Shown: piece by piece, positions 57,387 to 64,000 of the stretch | How positions within the stretch are numbered: the first letter of the stretch is position 1 | Layout of the letters: the number at the start of each line of letters is the position of its first letter | NCBI RefSeq assembly: GCF_000182925.2 | Contig: NC_026501.1 | Location: forward strand, 9,093,917 to 9,157,916 | DNA: 64,000 bases | Origin: Neurospora crassa OR74A | Lineage: Eukaryota > Ascomycota > Sordariomycetes > Sordariales > Sordariaceae | Direction of reading: 5' to 3' | Program-made: the position numbers and the translations under genes | The notes under the pieces: generated by a model | The model's database searches: none | What the model was told of the DNA's origin: nothing | What the model saw: the letters and a program-made list of their open reading frames with translations, nothing else

Positions 57387-59356
57387 TTGTCTGATGGATG
57401 GTGGATTGAAGCACGGATGGAAGGCATGTAACATGGAAAATGGAAAATAAGCACAATGATGGAGGAGGAGGAAAGGAAAGGGAAGGGAAGGAGAGATAGA
57501 CAGGAAGAAAAGAAGGAAGCAAGGAAGGAAAACATGACGATGAGATGACCTAAAAAGAATCTTCCGACTTACTTGGTAATTTCATGTCTTGTCGTTACTG
57601 TTTGGTCTTGCGTTGTTTTATTGTTTTCAGTTATTAGTTAGTTACTCGGTCGATGGTCGTCGGAGTTGGCAGGCGCAAATTTGAATTTGTTTTGCTCTGC
57701 TTTGCTTTGCTTTTGTCTTGAATTCAGTTATGATTTGTCGCTGTTCATCTCTCCAGTTTTCGATTTTGGGTCTTCGCTTTTGTTTCGGTGACCGGATAAT
57801 AGATAAATATATGAATCGATTTGATAATGAACCTGTTTCAGCTGTTTAGAATGAAAATGTTGGCCTTTCCATTTGTTTCTTAACGTTCTTAACATGGAGA
57901 GCTGTTGAGTACTGCGTGGGTAGTGGGTAATAATGAGGTGACAGATGGTGTTATAATCAATGACTTCTCACGCAAACATAAGTACATAAGTGAAGTTAGT
58001 ACTTTGGCATGATTCCTCCCCTACCTACCTACCTACCCTCCTCGTCCGAGACAAAATAGTTGAGACCTAACATTATACCTTGTGTACCTGGTATACGCCT
58101 ACTACGCATCCAAGCATCTTTGTTGTACCTTTTATTTTAATTTCTAAGGAATTATCTTCCTAGACAGCAATATCTAAATGGGAATCTGGACTAGCCGATG
58201 TCTTCTGAAGTATTGTAATTGTCATTACATCTTCTAATGACCTTTTCTTATTTTAGTCATAACAAGCGGCATCAAACTACTTCTTCACCTAACCTAACTT
58301 GTTAGCTAGTCTAATTTATTTCCTTCCAGACGAACACAAGTCCCTACCCTCTTACGGTTTTACTAAACTGAAATAGAGCAAAACCCATACCAACATAAGA
58401 AGAACATCCTACTCAACGTACGTAAAGCTGGGTAAGTGTAACTAGGAGTAGCAAATCTGGAGGTGTCAGCAGCAGCAGCAGCAGTAGTTGCTTTCGTTGT
58501 TGTATAAAGGTCATTTGAGATAAACCCAAATACCACAGTCAACAACTACTATACTAAATATGATTAGTGAGAGTAAGGATGGACATACTTCCTCAGCGAG
58601 ATATATACATAAATCCAGAGGTTTATCAATTCTTCAGAAGGGCAAAGATACCTAGGTATAGTTAAGTACATAGAATTTCTAGCTAGACAGACAGACACGT
58701 CTTGTTCACCTACCTCATAATAATAGAAAGCGGGCTCGCCTCTAGACTTAAGCGGGTTAATTCGTGTTTTTGTGGAGATTTGAATTATTTTGTCATTGCC
58801 TCCTTCGATAGGTAGGTACCTAGTGTTCTTTGAAAAAGGAAGTCTTCTATTAACAACTGTTAGATACGCACTGGTTGTTACTTTGCCTAGGTAGGTACCT
58901 AGTAAATAGTTAGTTGTTTATATTAGTATCTAGGTATTCTCGGTTAGCATCACATTACTTGTGAAGCACGTCTTTGCGTGACGATCATTAATTGTTGTTG
59001 TTGTTTTTTGTTTTTTTTTTATTCCCAGGAGCCGACTGACAAAAAAAGTATACCTCAACATTGAGGTTTAAATACGGAAGAAAAAGAAAACCAGAAAAAA
59101 AAAGAAAAAGAAAACAGATAGGTAGACATAATAAATATCAATAGCACTTATTTAGGTAGGTAGGTACCTCTAGGTATCAACATTCTATATCTTCTAGTAA
59201 GTAATGTCTTCCTTAGGTACCTAGTATAGTTCCCACCTGTAGGTAGGTACCTGTCATGTTATCCCCCTACATCTACCTTACCTTAGCTTACTTATCTATC
59301 TATCTCTCCGCCTATCCCAGCTGCCTTGGATATACATACATACATATATATACATA

Positions 59357-59518
59357 TTTCCTTTCCTTTCCTTTCCTTTCCTTTCCTTTCCTTTCCTTTC
59401 CTTTCCTTTCCTTTCCTTTCCTTTCCTTTCCTTTCCTTTCCTTTCCTTTCCTTTCCTTTCCTTTCCTTTCCTTTCCTTTCCTTTCCTTTCCTTTCCTTTC
59501 CTTTCCTTTCCTTTCCTT
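59357..59518. repeat. (CTTTC)n pentanucleotide repeat
   Basis: About 32 almost perfect units, a pure pyrimidine strand of 160 nt. Mirror symmetry of such tracts allows triplex (H-DNA) formation. Because five is not a multiple of three, several frames on each strand are open across it. Confidence 0.95.
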
Positions 59519-59605
59519 CCTCCATCCATCTTCCATCCATCTTTCTTATCTTCTCTGTCTGTTTGTCTGTCTGTCTGCCTGTCTGTCTGTCTGTCACTTG
59601 TCCAT

Positions 59606-59657
59606 TCCTCCTCCTCCTCCTCCTCCTCCTCCTCCTCCTCCTCCTCCTCCTCCTCCT
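59606..59657. repeat. (TCC)n trinucleotide repeat
   Basis: About 17 units, preceded at about 59560-59595 by a GTCT repeat and followed at 59801-59825 by a 25-nt A-run, making a composite low-complexity cluster. Confidence 0.9.
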
Positions 59658-60538
59658 TTTCTGTATTTTTACCCTCCGTGTCCTCCGTGTCCTCCGTGCT
59701 CTCCTTGTTATTGTCCTCGTCCCGTAGCTTATCGACATAACCAAAGCCCACCACTCATCCACCAACCTAACCATTTACCGTTTCTTGAAAATAGGAAATT
59801 AAAAAAAAAAAAAAAAAAAAAAAAACCTGTTAGAGAAGGGAGAAAAGTAAAGAGAGAGTGGATAAAAGAAAAAAAAATTAAAAAAAAATAAAGGAAAGAG
59901 AAATACTAGTCAGAGGCCAGTCAGTCCGTTACATTCCATTCCATCCACGCCCCCCTATATCACCCCGGTTCATATACCCCCCGCCTATTCGTCCGTCCCT
60001 CAACCAGTTTTTTTTTTTGTGCTCGTGCTTATCTCAAGCTTAGGGGAGAAAAACAAAGGGGAATTGGTAGGTAACACTGTCTCTCTGAACGCCATGCTTG
60101 ATAATAATAATAAAAAGTAGGTAGCCGAAAGCAAATAATAATCTCCGTCGAAGAGAAGGGAAAAACAAAAAAAAAGCGCACACACACAAGGTTGGCTCGC
60201 GCACTCGAGCCCAAAAGTACCTAGTAATAAGAACTGTCACCCGCTTATTAGACAAGCAGTAGTGGACGAAGCAGAAGCAGAAGCAGAATCAAAAAAAACC
60301 ACCCGCCAGAATAATCCCTAGGTATCAATCGTCTTTCTTCTTCTTCTTCTTGGTCAGTCACATTTCTCCTCCTTCTTCCTTCTCCCTTCTCCTTGGACCT
60401 TATTCATCATTATCCTTATCCTTATCCTTATTTATCCCTGGAGGTATCGTCCGTCCTCCTCCTATCCTCCCGACTTGTCCTCCCCCTCTCCGCCCTTCCC
60501 CGAGCATTAGCAATCATGACCTCAAAACCAGCGACTTG

Positions 60539-63500
60539 CTACTCCGCCAGCTTGGCGAAATGCTTGCTCCAGATCCAGCCGATGACGTTGGTGGGGTCGT
60601 CTTGGTTCTTGGCCAGCCAGAGCTCTCCCTTTTCGGCGACTACGTCGAAGATCTGTTGCAACACGTTATTTGTTAGTCATTGGTTTTGATTCTTGTGGAA
60701 ATATTGAGCGAGGCGAAGAGGGGAGAAGAGGTACGAGTGGAAGAGGGTGAATTCGAGCGAAGCGAGCAAAATGAGAAAAAGCCGAGCGCAGCGGACATCC
60801 ACCTCCCCAAAATCCCAGCACAGAAACAGATGAGGGGAAAAAAAAAAAAAGAATGATAACGTACCTCCCCAGCTTGATAAGTCAAATAAGGATACCCGCC
60901 CTCATGCTTGGTAGTCTCAATATTGAACTCAAACAGACTAGCAGCCAACCACATGACATTGGCCTCGGCCGCAGCTTCCGCCGAGATGAACATGCCTGAG
61001 CCACCATTCGAAGTTTGCATCTCATGATGATGGTTAAAATTGCTGGGACCGGCTTCCAGTTCAGGGTGCCCATCAACTTCATCTGCGTCGTCCATTGGTA
61101 GCGCAGAGTGGAAGAGACCGGATTGGCGACGCGGTTCGCTGGTGGCGTAGTTGTGGTGGGAAGAGGTGAAGGATCCCCGACGGGAGAGGGTGTGGCCTGA
61201 GTGGGCGACTCCATGTCCGTGGCTGGTGTGGTGAGTGCCGGAGGCGGATTGAGCAGAGTAAGAATCGGTGGATTGACGAGGTAGACTGCCCGAGTCGAAG
61301 CTACGACCAGTTGTAGGACGAGTAGTGGAATAGCCACCCGTGGTAGAAGTAGCGTGCGTAGCAGGTACCGACCTTGGTGCCGAAGACGACGAGGGATCCG
61401 CCGGACTGAGCGGAGCCGCCGAGTTGCCCCTCGAGTGATGGCCATTGAACAACCCGGAGTAATAATCCCGATAATACTGCCCCGGGCTAGGCAACGCCGA
61501 ACCAGTGCCGGTAGGAGAGAGGTCAAATCTTCCAGACAGATCGGGAGTCGGCAAAGTCGGGACATAATCGCTGTTGATGGACAGGCCACGACCTCTCGGG
61601 GTGAGCAGCTCAGTAGGACGAGATCGAGTCTTGGTCAGAATGGAGCCGGAGCCAATGTCATCCGACGTCGACTGGGAGGTCCTACCTCTCAGCGAAACAG
61701 GGTTGAGAATGACGAGCTGTCTTGCCCGTTCGACTTGCTCCTTGAAATCGTGCTCGAAGACCTGGACGATTTCCGGAATCTCGGGGGTGTGGTCGAAGTC
61801 GGCGAGGGGGGCCTTGACTTTTTCTGTCCAGGTCGAGTACCATGCCGCTTGAATGTCGACGAACTTGGCGAGACAAATTCTACCGATTTCGGCGGTCAGT
61901 GCAGAAAGTTTGGGCAGTTCCTTCTTGAGCGTATCATCGAGGGCTTCGTACTGTTCGACGGCCTCGGCGAGCGCCTTGTCGATCTTCTTGCCGTGGGCTT
62001 TCAGCTGCATGTAGCGCTCGTAGTCGAGACGGCGCTTGGCTCGCTTCTTGATGGCTAGTCCGGGATTTTGGTAGCATTTGATGACCTGCTCAAACGGCTC
62101 GATGACTTGTTTGCGAACGTCGGTCAGATGTTTGTCCAGGATTTTCTCCATGTCCCTCATAGAGACACTAAACTGGACCCAGCGGCTTTCGATGTGGGCG
62201 TAATCCCTCGATGGCTGCAGGCGCATCACCAGCTCCATGGCGGTTACGTACTGAAGGAATTCGTGGACGTAGGTGGAGGCGCTTCGGGTGTAGAACTCGA
62301 CATCGCGAAGCACCACCTGTAATTTGAGAAACTCGTCACCGAATCGCTCATGAAGTTTGGCATATTCTTCGTCTTCTGGTGCCCGATTGCTTGCTCCTTG
62401 TAGCTTATCAACACGCTTGCCAAAGGCCCTGGCCAGACCAGCTCGGACGTCCGACTCCTTGCGCTTCCGGTTGCCGACAATCTGGCCCACAAGCTCAAAG
62501 TTCCTCTTGGTCCTGTTGATCTCATCAATGGCGCTGATCACGGTGGATTTGGCACTGACAAGTGCCTCCCGGTCGGGATGATCTTCTGGGGTGTACTTGA
62601 GAAGATGAGCAATGATATCAGGGTACTTGGTCAACCTCTGCATGGGCTTGATCAAAAGGGAATCCAAACTCCAGGCTGCTGTGAGTTCCTTGGCACCCTC
62701 GCTACACTCGTTCAGCCACACCTTGACGGCATCGTCCTCCTGGATTTGAATCAGACGTTTGGCAGAAAGATCACTGGTTCGGAGAAAGACTTCGTGGACG
62801 GCCTTGAGCTGGTCGATGTTCTTGATGAAGAGAGGTCCGAGGCTGGTCTGGCGATCCTTATCATCATCCAATTCCGGCTTGTTCGAGGCCCCGCCGGAGG
62901 AGTTGGTAGACGCAAGAGTGGTCGTGTCCGTTTCCTTTAGCGACGCCTCATGTGCAAAAGTAGGTGACTTTCTCCCCTTGGGTTGATAGACACTTGCAAC
63001 CCCATCCCTCAGCTGAGCAAGGAAGGTAGCGTGAAAGGCAATGATGTCGTCGGTGTTCCGGAAAATAAGCTTGATCGTCTTGGAATCAAGTTGAGGACAT
63101 GCCTCTGCCGTGCCCTTGTAAATCTCCTCCACCACGCTCATATCCCGGACAAATATCTCTTCGGTATCAATCAACTCGCGGATGACCATTTGCCGTTGTC
63201 GGAGTCGTTTCTGCTCCTGCGTCAAGTTATCTGTGGCTTCCGACGATAAGCTTTTGCTTTCGGTACGGGAAAGCTGTGACTGATCGACTGTCTCGAAAGA
63301 AAATAGGCCGGCTGATGGTGGAGATGAGATGATGGCAGTTCCAAACTCCTCATCATCCTGTACATGTGGATAACTGTTGGGCCGGGAGAGCACTTCGTAG
63401 GTGCTCTCGTCCAAGTCATCATAGTTATTTGCGGATGGGCGAGCAGGGACCGTCTGATGCGACACTAGTGGTATCCTCCTTTGGACAGCGGAATTGTCCC

Positions 63501-64000
63501 TATCAAGTTCTGATGATTGCCGCGGGTCGACCTTGTCGGCCAGCATGGAGGATGAAGACGCTCGTGGCGGCTTGTCAAGTGGTGATATTTCCGGACTTGG
63601 CGGTGGCGGACGCCGTAAGCTTGACCGGTTTCTGGCAAAGTTATTATTATACGACACGGGTAGCTCGGGTTCCGTTGGCTGTTTGAATATCCGTGATGCA
63701 CGCGGGTCTTGATTATCTAGAGCAGCAGCATTCTGATCATCGCTTCCAAAGGAAAAGTCAGTCCAGGCTGAGTGCTGACTGAGGCGGTTACCAGGTGACA
63801 AGTAGGCAGGTAGGGCCAGGCCGTTGGAGTGTGAGCTGTCAAGTGTTTGCTGGTACTCTGCTGCGGAGGAGGGATGGGCATCATATGGGTCATCGTTGTC
63901 TGATAACGTCAAGGTCGAATCCCGCAGGCTGGCAATGTTGTCACGTAGATGCGGGCCAATATAGAAATCCTCGAGGCGCTCCAGGTTGTCGGCCTCGGAG
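60539..64000 (-). CDS. DH-BAR-SH3 Rho-family guanine nucleotide exchange factor (partial, 5' end off window)
   Basis: Predicted exchange factor for a Rho-type GTPase, possibly Cdc42 by analogy with Tuba-like proteins, coupled to membrane curvature through a BAR domain. The frame enters from the right edge with no start seen. Exon to 60865, then intron 60864-60653 (GTACGT donor, GACTAAC branch, CAACAG end), then last exon 60652-60539 ending at TAG. A disordered Ser/Pro-rich N-terminus is followed by a DH domain (about 63195-62463; IRELIDTEEIFVRDM and the conserved SLDSLLIKPMQRLTKYPDI), a BAR-like helical domain (about 62430-61740), a Ser/Thr/His-rich linker and a C-terminal SH3 domain split by the intron (SLFEFN before it, then IFDVVAEKGELWLAKN and NVIGWIWSKHFAKL after it). 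No PH domain follows the DH domain, as expected for DH-BAR proteins. Confidence 0.85.

Larger units (their letters stand above)
57387..60538. other. Convergent intergenic region rich in simple repeats
   Basis: 3.15 kb between the 3' ends of lah-2 and the exchange-factor gene. It is AT-rich, with many TAGGTACCTA-like palindromic steps between 58800 and 59255, then a dense cluster of simple repeats at 59340-59830 (CTTTC, GTCT, TCC, poly-A). Open frames over the repeats are artefacts. No gene is supported. Confidence 0.75.

Noticed and set aside
59357-59657. CRISPR-like regular repeat
   Set aside because: Uninterrupted simple repeat with no spacers in a eukaryotic genome.
59256-59891. 211-codon plus frame and 160-152-codon minus frames
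   Set aside because: Generated by the CTTTC and TCC repeats (LSFPF and KGKER type products).

Overview
The window is nuclear DNA of a filamentous ascomycete, most likely in or near the Sordariaceae (Neurospora/Sordaria type). Reasons: short introns (about 50-100 nt) with GTAAGT/GTATGT-like donors and CTAAC/GCTGAC branch points; long intergenic regions full of microsatellites and TAGGTACCTA-type palindromes; and a locus that matches leashin, the Woronin-body tether, split into two adjacent genes as reported for Neurospora and relatives. No bacterial, plasmid, phage, CRISPR, rRNA or recognisable tRNA feature was seen.

Layout, left to right. (1) 1-1886, minus: an ING-family PHD-finger protein closest to Yng2 of the NuA4 acetyltransferase complex, cut by the left edge. 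(2) 4126-5625, plus: an intronless class I histone deacetylase of the Hos2 type, divergent from the ING gene. (3) 5626-9828, plus: a repeat-rich protein-coding stretch in exactly the same reading frame as the deacetylase. It is separated from it, and broken internally, only by TAG codons (5623, 6772, 9634), and it ends at a TGA. (4) 11490-13410, minus: an Fmp42/SLC43-like major facilitator with three exons. (5) 16126-20115, plus: a protein with a WW domain and a PhoD-like phosphatase domain. (6) 24152 to about 38.3-38.6 kb, plus: LAH-1-like giant protein (about 4650 residues). (7) 38678-57386, plus: LAH-2-like giant protein (about 6000 residues). (8) 60539-64000, minus: a DH-BAR-SH3 Rho-family exchange factor whose start lies beyond the right edge.

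How the parts relate. The left end pairs two chromatin regulators of opposite type (NuA4 acetylation and Hos2/Set3C deacetylation) over one 2.2 kb divergent region. About half of the window, 33 kb, is the leashin locus, which in Neurospora anchors Woronin bodies to the cell cortex (LAH-1) and marks hyphal apex and septal pore rim (LAH-2). The two proteins carry related low-complexity repeat arrays. The two large convergent gaps (9.8-11.5 kb and 57.4-60.5 kb) hold the most unusual non-coding repeats.

Most interesting signals: the chain of in-frame TAG codons downstream of the deacetylase, which fits stop-loss A-to-I mRNA editing (UAG to UGG) known from sexual development in this fungal group but is not proven here; a degenerate 11-bp minisatellite at 10.38-10.89 kb; a strong splice acceptor in the tiny lah-1/lah-2 gap; a 2.6 kb exon of LAH-2 that lies in a different frame from its neighbours; and two separated arrays of nine copies of an HSxQIxPP motif in LAH-2. 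All functions are inferred by reading translated sequence; no database search was possible.
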